Position numbers and translations under genes: made by a program. Below, piece by piece: positions 7,446-16,671 of a DNA stretch of 64,000 bases. How positions within the stretch are numbered: the stretch's first letter is position 1; each line of letters starts with the position of its first letter. The notes under the pieces are model-generated. The model worked only from the letters and a program-made list of their open reading frames with translations. It did not search any database and had not been told where the DNA came from. The stretch is from Nocardia sp. NBC_01730. GTDB taxonomy: Bacteria > Actinomycetota > Actinomycetes > Mycobacteriales > Mycobacteriaceae. The stretch lies in contig NZ_CP109162.1 in the NCBI RefSeq assembly GCF_035920445.1, forward strand, positions 1,488,001 to 1,552,000, in the 5' to 3' direction.

Positions 7446-9758
7446 TTAGAGGGGTGTGATCGGGAGGAGCGTTGCCGTGGGTGGGATTCCTATTTCGCGT
7501 GGCGTTTGGCCTGTCGGCGTGGTGACGTCGGCCAGTCGCTCGAGGAGCCGGTCGAGGGCGGATTGTCCGTCGTCGACCGCGGCGCGTTCGTCGTCGGTGA
7601 GCGGAATGGATGAAAGCATCCGTTGCAGGTTGTCCTTGGCTTCCAGAATCTGGGCCTTGCTGGATGCCTTCGGTGTGTAGAAATCGCAACGGGCGCAAGC
7701 CATTCGGTGTGGACATTGCTCGAAGAAGCTGTAGGTGCACCATCCGTGACCGAGGTCGTAGTACTGCCATGGTTGCCCGTTCGCGGCGGCTCCGCTGGTG
7801 ACGGCGTCGCGGTCGACGAGGACTTCGATGGTGCGGACGTTGCGGGCGAAGTATCCGGCCTCGGAGTAGGCCTTGGACAAGGTGTTCGGGGTGATCTTGG
7901 CGTAGTGCTGGGTGGTGTTCGGGGTGCGGTGCCCGAGCCATGCCTGCAGCTCGAACAAGGTCATCGGTTCCTTGGCGTTGTAGAGCTGGCTCGCGATGGT
8001 GGATCGGGCGCGGTGGCTGGTGATAGTGCCGCGGACATCGGTGGTGGGGACGCCGGCCTTGCCGCAGAGCGCGGGGATGATGGTGTGGTTGATATAGGCC
8101 TTGGCGACGGGCTGCGCGCGGACCGCGAACAACATGTCGACGCGCTCGCTGGTCTTGCGGTCCAACCGTTTCGGCTGGTCGGGCCGCAGTGTCTGCCAAG
8201 CCTGGATGGCTTGGCCGACGAGCGGGTCGACGGGTTTGGTGAACGCGGTGCCGGTCTTGTGGACGGGAACGTCGAGCAAGCAGATCGCATCTTCGGCGAG
8301 GATGTCGCGGGAGTCGCCGGGGATGGGAGCGCCGTCGTGCTGCCAGCGGATGCAGCCGACGCGCAGCCGAGTGATCTCATCGCTGCGCAGCCCGGAGAAC
8401 AGCCAGGTCACGGTGACCGCGCGGATCAGCTCCATCGGGTAGAAGGTGTCGGCGGAGTTGCCGGGCAGGTCGGCAGGTTCCAGGTTGAGCCCGGCCCACA
8501 GCAGTTTGGCCCACACGTCGTCGGCGATGACGCGGGGATTGGTGCCGATCAGCGCGGCGACGCTGCGCGGGAGCGTCAGCGCCCGGTTCGGGTCGAACCG
8601 GCGTGGGATCCACTCCCATTCCTGGCAGTCGCGGAAAAAGGTGCGGGTGGCCATCAGATTGTGGGCCTTGGTGCGAGGGGAGACAGGTTCACCGGTGCGA
8701 CTGCCGAGCATGTCACGGCGTTGGACCCAATCGCCGACGGTCATCCGGTCGACCGCGGCGACCCACTGCGCGCAGATCGCTCGTGTCCACTGCCCGGGTT
8801 CGGTGATCTCGGGGTGCTCGACGGCCAGCCAGCGACCGGCCTTGGCCATGATGGAGCGGATGATTCTGCGGACGTGGGGTGTCAGCGTCGAGGTGGCGTG
8901 CCAGCGCTCGATCCAGTCGGCCCATCCCGGGACGGTGCCAACGATGCCAGGAGAGTGGTTGTAGCCGGTGCGAACTGGCGGGTCGCAGTGCCCCAACTCG
9001 GCGACGGCCCGTTGCAGCGCATAGAGCATCGAACCCTGGTGGCCGTCGGTCGCCGGATGGGCTCGCAGCGCGTCGAACGCCGACGTGGACAGGTCGGCGA
9101 GCCCAGGACTGTGGTTGAGCAGCAAGGCCTGGCTGAACACGCCGTGCATCCGGGTTCGGGCGCCGCCGCTGATGCGATATCCCCACCGATCGAGCACCTG
9201 CTCGGCGTCACCCATCGCCTCGGCGACTGCGGGCTTGCCGAATATCAAACAGGCCAAGTGAAGTCGGTTGAACATGCCCAGACGATGGAAGCCGGTGAAC
9301 CCGCCGAGCAGATAAGCCAAGGCCACCAGGAAGGGCCGCACTGTCGACTCGGTCGGCAACGGCTGCGCGGTGGCGAACTCGCGTGCGCTGCCGCCGCAGA
9401 GCGCAGCCCACTCCCACGGAGTCCAGCCCCACCAACTTCGGCCGGTTTCGGCGCAGCGCGCCAGCACGATCGCTACCGCCTGCCTGCCGGCACGACGGAA
9501 CCGGACGTCGCCGTCATGATGCAACTCGGCCACGGTCGCGTCCAGCGGCTCAACCAGCCGCGTCAGTGCCCGCCAGTGCACCGCGGTCCGCCGCGGAATG
9601 CCCACGGCCTTGTTGCGCCGCAGCTGCTGCGGCCCGAGCGCGGCCAGCGCAGCGATCTCGGTGTCGCTCAACGAGATCCGGCGATCCCACCGCTTCGAGC
9701 CGGACGGCCACCGATCGGCGTCGGTGCCGACCCGCGCCCGATGAGGGGCTGCGTTCAT
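7446..9758 (-). CDS. Large tyrosine recombinase (TnpB-like), 770 aa
   Basis: The start is ATG 9758, overlapping the TGA of the upstream recombinase gene (ATGA); the longer open frame upstream is antisense noise. The C-terminal catalytic half has Arg in FSGLRSDEITRL (about residue 490), H-x-x-R in TSHRARSTIA, His in WLGHRTPNTT and Tyr in QHYAKI, so the active site is complete. A Cys-rich tail (GWCTYSFFEQCPHRMACARC) could bind zinc. The long N-terminal half is unlike phage integrases and typical of the second protein of paired transposon recombinases. It probably acts with the 354-aa partner in excision and insertion of the host element. Confidence 0.85.
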   Translation of the reverse strand: MNAAPHRARVGTDADRWPSGSKRWDRRISLSDTEIAALAALGPQQLRRNKAVGIPRRTAVHWRALTRLVEPLDATVAELHHDGDVRFRRAGRQAVAIVLARCAETGRSWWGWTPWEWAALCGGSAREFATAQPLPTESTVRPFLVALAYLLGGFTGFHRLGMFNRLHLACLIFGKPAVAEAMGDAEQVLDRWGYRISGGARTRMHGVFSQALLLNHSPGLADLSTSAFDALRAHPATDGHQGSMLYALQRAVAELGHCDPPVRTGYNHSPGIVGTVPGWADWIERWHATSTLTPHVRRIIRSIMAKAGRWLAVEHPEITEPGQWTRAICAQWVAAVDRMTVGDWVQRRDMLGSRTGEPVSPRTKAHNLMATRTFFRDCQEWEWIPRRFDPNRALTLPRSVAALIGTNPRVIADDVWAKLLWAGLNLEPADLPGNSADTFYPMELIRAVTVTWLFSGLRSDEITRLRVGCIRWQHDGAPIPGDSRDILAEDAICLLDVPVHKTGTAFTKPVDPLVGQAIQAWQTLRPDQPKRLDRKTSERVDMLFAVRAQPVAKAYINHTIIPALCGKAGVPTTDVRGTITSHRARSTIASQLYNAKEPMTLFELQAWLGHRTPNTTQHYAKITPNTLSKAYSEAGYFARNVRTIEVLVDRDAVTSGAAANGQPWQYYDLGHGWCTYSFFEQCPHRMACARCDFYTPKASSKAQILEAKDNLQRMLSSIPLTDDERAAVDDGQSALDRLLERLADVTTPTGQTPREIGIPPTATLLPITPL

Positions 9759-10819
9759 ACCGGCATGTCCTGTCCGCCTCCGGTGCGCCCAGCGCCGGTG
9801 AGCATTTCGAGGCGCCAGGCGTGGATCTGTGCCATGGAGGAATTCAGTTTCTCCGACAGGTCCCGGCCTGACAGGTGGATGTAGGCCAGAGTCGAGTCGG
9901 TGCTGCGATGCCCGGCGAATGTGGCGATCGTATGCAGCTCCCAGCCCATTCTCGCCAGGTCGGTCAGGCACAGGTGCCGGGTGGTATGGGTCGAGAAGTT
10001 CGGCACTCCGGCAGCTAATGCGATGCGCCGCACCACTTTCGACCATGTCCACAACGTCAGCGGCTCAGAGTGATTGCGGCGCGATTCGGACAGAAATAAC
10101 CCACCCCGAGCTCGGCTCATCGTCGCCCGATGCTGCAGATACTGCGCCAACAGCACCCCGGTGGACGCCGAATAGGGAACCACACGCTCCCGGCGGGTCT
10201 TGGTCTTCTCCGCCCGCACCCGCAACATGCGGTGCGCGGGATCGAGATCATCGCTGCGCAGCGAACACAGCTCTTCCCGGCGCAGCGCGGCGTCGTAAGC
10301 CAGCGCGAGCATCACCCGGTTCCGGATCGGCTCCTCGGCGAAGGTCTCCAGCAGACGCAGCCATTCCGCCTCGCTGGGAATCCACGGCAGCTTCACCATC
10401 CGCGGCACCAGCGCACGCCCACGACCGCCGAACCGCCCGGAAGGCGTATACCTGCCCCGCCCAACGGGATTCGACTCCCGAACCCCTTCCTCGACAAGGA
10501 AATCGAAAAACAGCCGCACCGGAACCAGACGCTGCTGCAGCGTCGCGTTGGCCAAACCCGCCCCCGAATCCAGCGCTACCACATTCGCGCCGCGCCGGCT
10601 CGGACGCGCTGTCAACTCCCGCACGAACACCGCCACGTCAGCCCGCGTCGCGGTCACCGGATCGATCCCATCCCGCTCGCACACCTGCAGAAACTCCGCC
10701 AGGCCCCGCGCATACGCATCGATGGTGCGCGGCGCACGGCCCAGATCAGCCCACACTTGTAGCCACTCGGCCGCGCGTTCGTGCCGCCGCAACACCGGCC
10801 ACCGGTCGACCACCCTCAT
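9755..10819 (-). CDS. Tyrosine recombinase (TnpA-like), 354 aa
   Basis: A SAM-like core-binding domain (RTIDAYARGLAEFLQVCE) is followed by the catalytic domain with Arg (AALRREELCSLR), Lys in the beta-hairpin (EKTKTRRERVV), H-x-x-R (HTTRHLCLTDLA), His (FAGHRSTDST) and Tyr (AYIHL). All catalytic residues are present. It is first in the two-gene leftward unit and is coupled by a 4-nt overlap to the 770-aa recombinase. The pair resembles TnpA/TnpB of Tn554-like transposons. Confidence 0.88.
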   Translation of the reverse strand: MRVVDRWPVLRRHERAAEWLQVWADLGRAPRTIDAYARGLAEFLQVCERDGIDPVTATRADVAVFVRELTARPSRRGANVVALDSGAGLANATLQQRLVPVRLFFDFLVEEGVRESNPVGRGRYTPSGRFGGRGRALVPRMVKLPWIPSEAEWLRLLETFAEEPIRNRVMLALAYDAALRREELCSLRSDDLDPAHRMLRVRAEKTKTRRERVVPYSASTGVLLAQYLQHRATMSRARGGLFLSESRRNHSEPLTLWTWSKVVRRIALAAGVPNFSTHTTRHLCLTDLARMGWELHTIATFAGHRSTDSTLAYIHLSGRDLSEKLNSSMAQIHAWRLEMLTGAGRTGGGQDMPV

Positions 10820-10898
10820 CCAGTTGCTCGATCCACCTCCCTAATTCGTGGTCACGGCCGCAGGGGATCGGGTGGCTACCGGTGAGATTCCACGTAAC

Positions 10899-11363
10899 TT
10901 ATACATACACAAACCCGGTCCAGGTAGGCACGTAAGTAAAGTCGGTGACCCACTTGCGATTTGGCTCAACCGCAGTGAAATCGCGGTCGACCAGATCCGG
11001 GGCACGGCGATGACCGGGACCTTTCCCCGCGATCGTGGTGCGATGCTTGCCGCCGCGGACCACGCCGGACAGGCCTTCGTCGCGCATCAGCCGGTCGACG
11101 GTGCCGATGCCGACCCGATAGCCCTGGCGGCGCAGATACGGAGTCATCTTGCGGCGCCCATACATTTCTTCGGGCGTGCCGGAGGTGGCTCGCAAGGCAT
11201 CGGTCAGATATGCGTCGGTCACCGTCCGCGGCGAGGGCGGGGCGGTTTTCCAGTTCCTATAGGTGCGTCCGGCGACCTGCACGCCCTGCTCGGTGAGCAC
11301 GCGACAGATCGGATCGACCCGGTAACCCTGTGCACGCATCTGATCTATGAATTGGCAGATCAC
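10899..11363 (-). pseudogene. IS3-family OrfB transposase, N-terminal piece
   Basis: It contains the HTH_21-type region (GTPEEMYGRRKMTPYLRRQG) and the first catalytic Asp (WVTDFTYVPT), ending abruptly in FVYV and a stop where the tyrosine-recombinase element inserted. It overlaps the 3' end of orfA, as IS3-family orfA/orfB do for frameshifted fusion. Confidence 0.85.
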
Positions 11364-11671
11364 CGGCGGCGCGGGTCGATCTCCCGCGCGAAGAAAATCG
11401 AGGCCGCTTTCAGAATCTCGTTGGCCTCCTCCAGATCTCGCACTTCTCGTTCGAGTTCCCTGATCCGCACCTGCTCCGCGCTCGTCACACCGGGAGCCTT
11501 ACCGGTGTCGATCTGGGCCTGCTTCACCCAGACACGCAACGACTCCGGGTGGACTCCGAGTTTCGGCGCGAGCGCTTGGCAGGCGGCATACGACGACGGA
11601 TAGCCGTCGAGTCGGTCCAGCACCATCTTCACCGCACGCTCACGCTGCTCGATCGGATAACGCTTGGGCAT
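11360..11671 (-). CDS. IS3-family OrfA (HTH DNA-binding protein)
   Basis: About 103 aa from the ATG before PKRYPIEQRERAVKMV. An N-terminal helix-turn-helix precedes a leucine-zipper-like coiled coil (EQVRIRELEREVRDLEEANEIL), the standard OrfA layout. It overlaps the first orfB piece by 4 nt. It is intact, although the orfB partner is broken, so this copy cannot transpose by itself. Confidence 0.85.
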   Translation of the reverse strand: MPKRYPIEQRERAVKMVLDRLDGYPSSYAACQALAPKLGVHPESLRVWVKQAQIDTGKAPGVTSAEQVRIRELEREVRDLEEANEILKAASIFFAREIDPRRR

Positions 11672-11918
11672 GGCCCACATCCTTCACAAAGAAGGAAGCG
11701 GCCGAAAAGTCGGGGCGGTTCAGTTATGGGTTCGGGGTTTTCCTGTGTTCACCCTTGATCACGGGCCGTCCCATGTGACTGCCCTACCGGCGATTATGTC
11801 GGAATGTACTGCATGCTTGGTCACGCAGAATCACCCCGAAAGTTTGGGGTAATTTTGGGATGGGTCAAGTCCGCGTCACTCCTGTGACGCAATCCAAACG
11901 GTTTCCGTTCCGCGCGGA

Positions 11919-12944
11919 ATGGCCGCTGTCCCGGATCTGGTGCAGCGCAGCTATATCGCCTATCCCGCCGGATTCGGGGGCGCGGTGGGCACCGGCGGCG
12001 GCCCCGACCCCTACGCGGACTCGGTCCGCGAGGGCGTCGCCGCGCTCGAGGCCACCGCCGAGCGGATCGCCGCCGCGTGCCCGGACACCGCGCTGGCCGG
12101 GATCGGGTATTCCCAAGGCGCGCAGGTGGTGTCGGAATTCGCGCGAGCTGTCGGCGCGGGCGAGGGACCGGTCGGACCCGAGAAGATCGCGGGTATCGCT
12201 CTCTATTCCGATCCTGATCGCGCCCCCGGATCGCCTGTGATCCCCGGTCGCCCCGGCCAACTCACCCCCGACCCAGCCCCCGGCACAGCGGGGGCGGCAG
12301 TGTCGGGGGTGGCGATCACCACCACACCCGCGTCCGGCAGCGGGATCGCCGCCGACGGTGTCAGCTACGGCGCGTTGACCGGCCGGGTCGCCGATATCTG
12401 TGTCGAGGGCGACTTGAGTTGCGCGGCACCCGATCACGCCGCGCTGTTGCGGGTGGCCGCGCAGGTCGCCGCCCAGGCGGACCTGCGTGATCCCCTAGCA
12501 GCGCTCGGCTCGATCCAGGCCCTGCTGTCGGGCGTGCTCGGTGACGCCTGGACTACCGTGGTGAACCGCGACTTCCGCACCGGCCCCGGCGTCGTCGACT
12601 ACGTGCCCGAGGCCAGTCTCGCCGAGCGGCTCACCACTGCCGCCGACCCCCGCACCCCACCACCGTCCCCGGAGGAGACGGCCGCCGCGACGGCCCGGTG
12701 GGGGCAGATCGCCGGGGTCGTGGCCCGGGACCCGGTCGGGCAGTTGCCGAGACTGGCCGCACAGCTCTCGGGCGCGTGGGGGCAGTTGGTCGCCGACAAC
12801 GCCGATCTGATGAATCCGGCTGTGTGGCTTCGATACTCCGACCCGGTCGGCCGCCACACCGGATACGCCGCCGCCGGGCAGCTCGCCAGCGGGATCGCGT
12901 GGATGACCGCGCTGGCCCACGACCTCGCCGGGAGGCACCCATGA
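11919..12944 (+). CDS. Cutinase-family alpha/beta hydrolase, probably 5'-truncated
   Basis: A serine esterase of the cutinase family: YPAGFGG strand, nucleophile elbow GIGYSQGAQ (about residue 62) and Cys pair (DICVEGDLSCAAPDHA), where the second segment supplies the catalytic Asp and a later His. Normal family members have a signal peptide and a beta-strand before the YPAGFGG segment; here only about 15 residues precede it and the open frame continues upstream only to a stop at 11850. The N-terminus therefore seems lost or restarted next to the IS3 element. It is followed by a lipase gene with a 4-nt overlap. Confidence 0.7.
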   Translation: MAAVPDLVQRSYIAYPAGFGGAVGTGGGPDPYADSVREGVAALEATAERIAAACPDTALAGIGYSQGAQVVSEFARAVGAGEGPVGPEKIAGIALYSDPDRAPGSPVIPGRPGQLTPDPAPGTAGAAVSGVAITTTPASGSGIAADGVSYGALTGRVADICVEGDLSCAAPDHAALLRVAAQVAAQADLRDPLAALGSIQALLSGVLGDAWTTVVNRDFRTGPGVVDYVPEASLAERLTTAADPRTPPPSPEETAAATARWGQIAGVVARDPVGQLPRLAAQLSGAWGQLVADNADLMNPAVWLRYSDPVGRHTGYAAAGQLASGIAWMTALAHDLAGRHP

Positions 12945-14173
12945 ACAGCGAGTTCTACAACGCGCCGACCCTCGACGGCAGCCGCCCCGGAGACCTGGTG
13001 CGCACCCGGCCGGTGTTCGTGCCGCAACTGACCCGGGCGGCGGGAGCGTGGCAGATCATCTACATCTCCACCAATTCCCGCACCGAACTCATCCCCGCCT
13101 CGGGGATCGTGCTGATCCCCGAGGCGATCGCCGAGCCCGGTGCCACCGCGATCCTGGTGTACTGCCCAGAGTTTCGCGGACTCGGCGGGGTGTGCGCGCC
13201 GTCGCAGCTGCTGGCGATCGGCACCGAACCCGACACCGCCGGGATCGAAGCGGCACTGGGGCGGGGGTGGGTGGTGGCGGTGCCCGACGGTGAAGGACTC
13301 GGCGTCACCGGCGCCGAACCGCACACCTTCCTTGCTGCGCGCGCCGGTGGGCGGGTCGTGCTCGACCTCGCGCGCGCGGTCTATCGAGGCGCGAATCTCG
13401 ATGTCCCGGTCGCGCCGGTGCTGGCCTGGGGATACGCCGACGGCGGGCGAGCGGTCGCCGCCGCCGGTGAACTGCATCCCTGGTACGCGCCCGAGCTGGA
13501 TCTGCGCGGCATCGCCGCCGGAGCCGTCGCCTCCGACCTCGCAGCGCTGGCGCCCGCGTTCAGCCAGGGCGAGGGCGCGGCAGTGGGGCTGGCCGGACTG
13601 ATCGGACTCTCACGAGCCTACGAGCACATCCCGCTGCGCCACGTCCTGAACGAGGACGGAGTGGCGGCTGTGGCCGAAGCCGAACACCTCACCGGAACCG
13701 AACTGCTGCAACGGTTTCCGCAACCCTTGGCGCACTGGTGCCGACGGCCCGACCCCTGGAACGATCCGTGGTGGCGGCGTGTGCTGGCGTTGGAAACCCT
13801 CGCCCACACAAAGCCTGTGATGCCGCTGCACTTGTATCACGGCAGTCTCGACGCGATCGTTCCGGTGCACGCCGGGCGCCGCACACTCATCGCCTACCGG
13901 CAACGCGGAACCGAGGTCAGCTGGCGCGAATACGAGACCGGCCACCGCGACACCGCGAGTGCGGCCACCAGCGATGTCCTCGCCAGGCTGGGCGAGGACA
14001 TCCACTCGCCGGCCGCGCAACACCGGGCGCGTGCCGCCGGACTCCGAGCACGCGGCCCACTCCTAGACCCCTCCGGGGAACCCTGCCCGCACCCCGAACC
14101 CCTCCACGCGGTGCGGGCAGGCCCGGCGAATCACACAGTCCGAGAAACGCTCTCGATGAGGCGAGGTGAATGA
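12941..14173 (+). CDS. LIP-type lipase homologue with nucleophile Ser replaced by Ala
   Basis: A protein of 410 aa starting at ATG 12941 (GGAGG 6 nt upstream, 4-nt overlap with the cutinase gene). The secretory-lipase fold is recognisable: FRGLGGVCAPSQ, AWGYADGGRAVAAAGE where the family has GYS-x-GG, the acidic loop HGSLDAIVP and the His loop YETGHRDT. The Asp and His remain but the nucleophile codon reads GCC (Ala). No signal peptide is visible. It may be a non-catalytic homologue or a single-base mutant. It is part of a four-gene coupled run ending in a truncated ATPase gene. Confidence 0.75.
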   Translation: MNSEFYNAPTLDGSRPGDLVRTRPVFVPQLTRAAGAWQIIYISTNSRTELIPASGIVLIPEAIAEPGATAILVYCPEFRGLGGVCAPSQLLAIGTEPDTAGIEAALGRGWVVAVPDGEGLGVTGAEPHTFLAARAGGRVVLDLARAVYRGANLDVPVAPVLAWGYADGGRAVAAAGELHPWYAPELDLRGIAAGAVASDLAALAPAFSQGEGAAVGLAGLIGLSRAYEHIPLRHVLNEDGVAAVAEAEHLTGTELLQRFPQPLAHWCRRPDPWNDPWWRRVLALETLAHTKPVMPLHLYHGSLDAIVPVHAGRRTLIAYRQRGTEVSWREYETGHRDTASAATSDVLARLGEDIHSPAAQHRARAAGLRARGPLLDPSGEPCPHPEPLHAVRAGPANHTVRETLSMRRGE

Positions 14174-14922
14174 TGTTCGGCAAGAAGCCGAAGCCCAGTG
14201 AGGCCGACCCGTGGGCCTGGCTCGAGCAGCCGCGAATGGCACCGGCCCTGCACCTCGTGTCCGACCCCGACCCCGACCCCGATCTCGATCTCGACCTTGA
14301 ACCCGAGACCGGGTCCGGGTCGAGTCCTGAACCACCGCCACGGGAGGGCCGATGGCTGGTGGCGCTGCCACAGACTCCTGACGCGGCCGACACGGCCGTG
14401 GCACCGGCGCGGTGGGACGGTGCCGGGCATCGGGTGCCGGGGCGGGTGTGGGCCGCGCTGGCGGCCACCGCTGCCGTGATGATCGGTGTGGTAGCCGTGT
14501 GGGGCAACGACTCCCGTGACCCCGCTGATCCGGTGCATGCCACGGCGGCGGTGGAGGGGGCGTGCACCGGGTTGTCGGGCACCGTGGTCTCCGACCGCCC
14601 CGGAGACACCACCGCCACCGTCGCCGGGGTGATCGCCTCCTTCGAGGCGGCCTACTACATCCAGCGCAGCGTCGAGGCGGCGATGGGGCTGCTGGCACCG
14701 GAGTCCGGGATCGCCGCCGAGGGGCTCGCCGCCGGGATCACTTCAATTCCGGCGGGCAGCACCCATTGTGTGGCGGTCACCCTGATCTCGGAGACCACCG
14801 CGAACGTGCACGTGGTCGAGCTGCACCCCGACCGGCAACGCATCGACTACCTCCAACTCATCAACACCCGCCCCGGCGAGGGCGGTGGCCTGCTGATCAG
14901 CAACGTCCAGGACCAGGGATGA
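14170..14922 (+). CDS. Single-pass membrane protein with extracytoplasmic domain, unknown function
   Basis: A 250-aa protein. The cytoplasmic N-terminus carries a repetitive Asp-Pro/Asp-Leu stretch (about residues 32-48); a transmembrane helix (VWAALAATAAVMIGVVAVW) spans about 98-116; the rest is an outer domain with two Cys (ACTGLSG, THCVAV) and a helical segment AYYIQRSVEAAMGLLAPESG. The layout resembles accessory proteins of actinobacterial conjugative or T7SS-like loci, but I do not recognise a named family with certainty. ATGA overlap with the upstream gene indicates coupling. Confidence 0.65.
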   Translation: MMFGKKPKPSEADPWAWLEQPRMAPALHLVSDPDPDPDLDLDLEPETGSGSSPEPPPREGRWLVALPQTPDAADTAVAPARWDGAGHRVPGRVWAALAATAAVMIGVVAVWGNDSRDPADPVHATAAVEGACTGLSGTVVSDRPGDTTATVAGVIASFEAAYYIQRSVEAAMGLLAPESGIAAEGLAAGITSIPAGSTHCVAVTLISETTANVHVVELHPDRQRIDYLQLINTRPGEGGGLLISNVQDQG

Positions 14923-15002
14923 CCACGACCACAGCACAGACCCTCATCTATCGAACCCGCCCGCCCGGTCCTGTCGCGGCGGGCACCAGCGTGCCCTCGT
15001 GA
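14919..15002 (+). CDS. 27-aa linker ORF
   Basis: ATG 14919 overlaps the previous stop (ATGA), and its TGA overlaps the GTG of the following ATPase gene (GTGA). The peptide is Thr/Pro-rich and shows no domain. It may serve only to carry ribosomes through, that is, translational coupling. Confidence 0.45.
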   Translation: MTTTTAQTLIYRTRPPGPVAAGTSVPS

Positions 15003-15334
15003 AGGCCACACCGACAGTCCCGGGCCCGCAGGCGCCGCTGTTGATCACGGTCGCGGGCCTGGGACCGCGCGCCGGGACAACCACCACGACGGTGGCTCTC
15101 GCGCAAGCCTGGCCCGGCCCCGATCCCTCGCTAGTGGTGGAGGCCGACCCCGCAGGTGGGCAACTGGCCGAATTGGTGGGCGCTGACCCGTATTTGGGAC
15201 TGGCGAGCCTGGCCCGCGTCACGGACCCGGACTCACCGATCCAGGCGCAGCGGGTGGTCGAACACGTGCAATTCCTGCCCGGTGGTCGGTCGGGCGCCGA
15301 AACGGCTTTACGCGTCGAACCGCCTTCGAAGTAA
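14999..15334 (+). pseudogene. Truncated MinD/ParA-like ATPase (N-terminal fragment)
   Basis: It begins at GTG 14999 with strand LLITVAGLG and a deviant Walker A (GPRAGTTTTTVALAQ), then VVEADPAGGQLAEL, as in MinD/ParA-like ATPases of actinobacterial conjugation or T7SS loci. Family character stops near residue 100 (GGRSGAETA); the last few residues come from unrelated sequence. The protein lacks its C-terminal two thirds, so the locus is broken here. Confidence 0.65.
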
Positions 15335-16254
15335 TATTCGGCATAGTTCGTGGCAGCTTCGCTCATCAATGCTCGCCTCATTCTTTCTCTCGATCGAAGT
15401 GCGACGAAAGATACCAAGCGGCAACGACATTCGTCGGATCGTCACGAACCACCACCGGTGGCGCCGCTCGCGCACAGTGAGTTCAGCGGCTGTCCGCCAG
15501 GGTGAAGCCGAGCCATCAAGCGACGGCGTCCGCAAACCGGTCTCCGGAGTTCGTCGCCACATGATCCGCAAGATCGAGAAGTGGGACCAGGAGTTCGTCG
15601 AATGCACCGTCTCCGGGCGAGGCTGTCAATAAAGGCAACACCGCCCTGGCCGGACGCATCGCTGTGAAGGCCCGGCGTATCGCAACGATCATCGGGGAAC
15701 TCACGGCGAAGGTCGCGGAAATCGTCACCGGCGCCGTTCGGCCTCTCGTCGAGCAGCTGAAACCTCTGCTCGAGAAGATCCGGCGCTGGGCGGACGCGGC
15801 GCGAACCAAGTTCCTTGGTCGCAGCGGACCCGCTGCCTTATATTCACGCTCCGGCGCCCTGTCGAACCGGGAAGTCCTCGAAGGCAATGTCGGACTACGC
15901 AGAACCATGGAAACGGTCGTGGACGCGAAGTCGGTGTTTGGCCGCAGACCGCGAGTGGGGGTGCGTCAGGGTCGATCCTAGGGCCGCTGTCGGCGCAAAC
16001 TTTCAGTGCTGTCGGCATTGACAAGTGCTGGGGGCTGCGCTGGCCACGACTTCTCTATTGGGTCGATTCGCGAACTCCAAGCCGTTGATCGCAGGGGTCT
16101 CTCGCAGGTCATCGGCAGCTTTCAGTGTGCCGACAGTGTGCCAAGACATGCAGATCTCGGCCGTGCGAGGCAGCATGAGCCGGACTGATCAGGCCTGTGA
16201 ATTGGACGGGGGGGACGGGATGACACCCGTTGGACAGCCTCGGCGACACTGACA
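15335..16254. other. Low-information stretch after the truncated ATPase
   Basis: I see no gene I can support. An open frame at 15664-15981 (+) begins with an amphipathic, protein-like segment (IATIIGELTAKVAEIVTGAV) but decays into Arg-rich sequence; it may be a remnant of a secreted-effector N-terminus. The 3' part (about 16150-16254) may hold the lost helix-turn-helix of the DUF5753 gene that follows. Confidence 0.4.
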
Positions 16255-16671
16255 GTGTGGTGCCGCGTCTGCGAAGCTCCGTTGGCGCTGCCCGATCTGG
16301 TCGCGGCGCTGCGCAATGTCCAAGCCCAGTGGGCAGAGTGGACGCGCGTCACCGCCGCCGGGCACGAGCGCCGACAGCGCAAGGACATGACGAGCCGAAC
16401 CCGCCTGCTGCGGACCTACACCACCGAGTTGATTCCCGGACCACTCCAGACGCGGGACTACGCCCGCGAAGTGCTGTGGACTTGTATCGGGTTCGTCGGC
16501 ACACGCAACGATCTCGACGCGGCGGTATTCGCGCGGATCGTCCGGCAGCGTGTCCCGCACGAGGGCACCTTGCATATATACGCGCTGGTCCACGAAGCAG
16601 CCTTGTGGACGACGCTCGGAAACGATGCCGTGATGGCCGCACAGCTGAGGCATCTAAAGATCTTTCGGTAA
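16255..16671 (+). pseudogene. DUF5753 (Scr1-type) regulator, interrupted by IS630
   Basis: The visible part matches the DUF5753 region that follows the helix-turn-helix in actinobacterial Scr1-type regulators: TRLLRTYTTELIPGPLQT, YAREVL, RIVRQRVPHEG, ALVHEAALWTTLG. The N-terminal helix-turn-helix is missing or frameshifted. At HL the frame enters the IS630 end; beyond that element (17837 onward) the frame resumes as IRAAGPW and soon stops. The gene is broken at both ends and in the middle. Confidence 0.7.

Larger units (their letters stand above)
7402..10895 (-). mobile_element. Two-gene tyrosine-recombinase transposon inside the IS3 element
   Basis: The IS3 orfB reading frame stops at its right junction (last codons FVYV at about 10899) and resumes as AFVIDCF at 7401, so about 3.49 kb is inserted. 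Near both ends lies GTGGAATCT in inverted orientation (7406-7414 plus strand; 10885-10893 minus strand). The cargo is just two overlapping tyrosine-recombinase genes, as in Tn554-type elements with TnpA and TnpB; no third gene (TnpC) is seen. The exact ends are approximate, since such elements do not always duplicate target bases. Confidence 0.7.
5429..11722 (-). mobile_element. IS3-family element, interrupted by two later insertions
   Basis: The ends are imperfect inverted repeats beginning TGAACCG (left) and its complement CGGTTCA (right), extending about 28 bp (TGAACCGTCCCCACTTTCC versus TGAACCGCCCCGACTTTTC). A 3-bp target duplication GTT flanks it at 5426-5428 and 11723-11725. The original element would be about 1.35 kb. 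It now holds an IS30-family element (5780-7231) and a tyrosine-recombinase element (about 7402-10895). orfA is intact; orfB is in three pieces. Confidence 0.85.

Noticed and set aside
7623..9884. Very long plus-strand open frame opposite the 770-aa recombinase gene
   Set aside because: It has no domain character and is a high-GC shadow of the real minus-strand gene.
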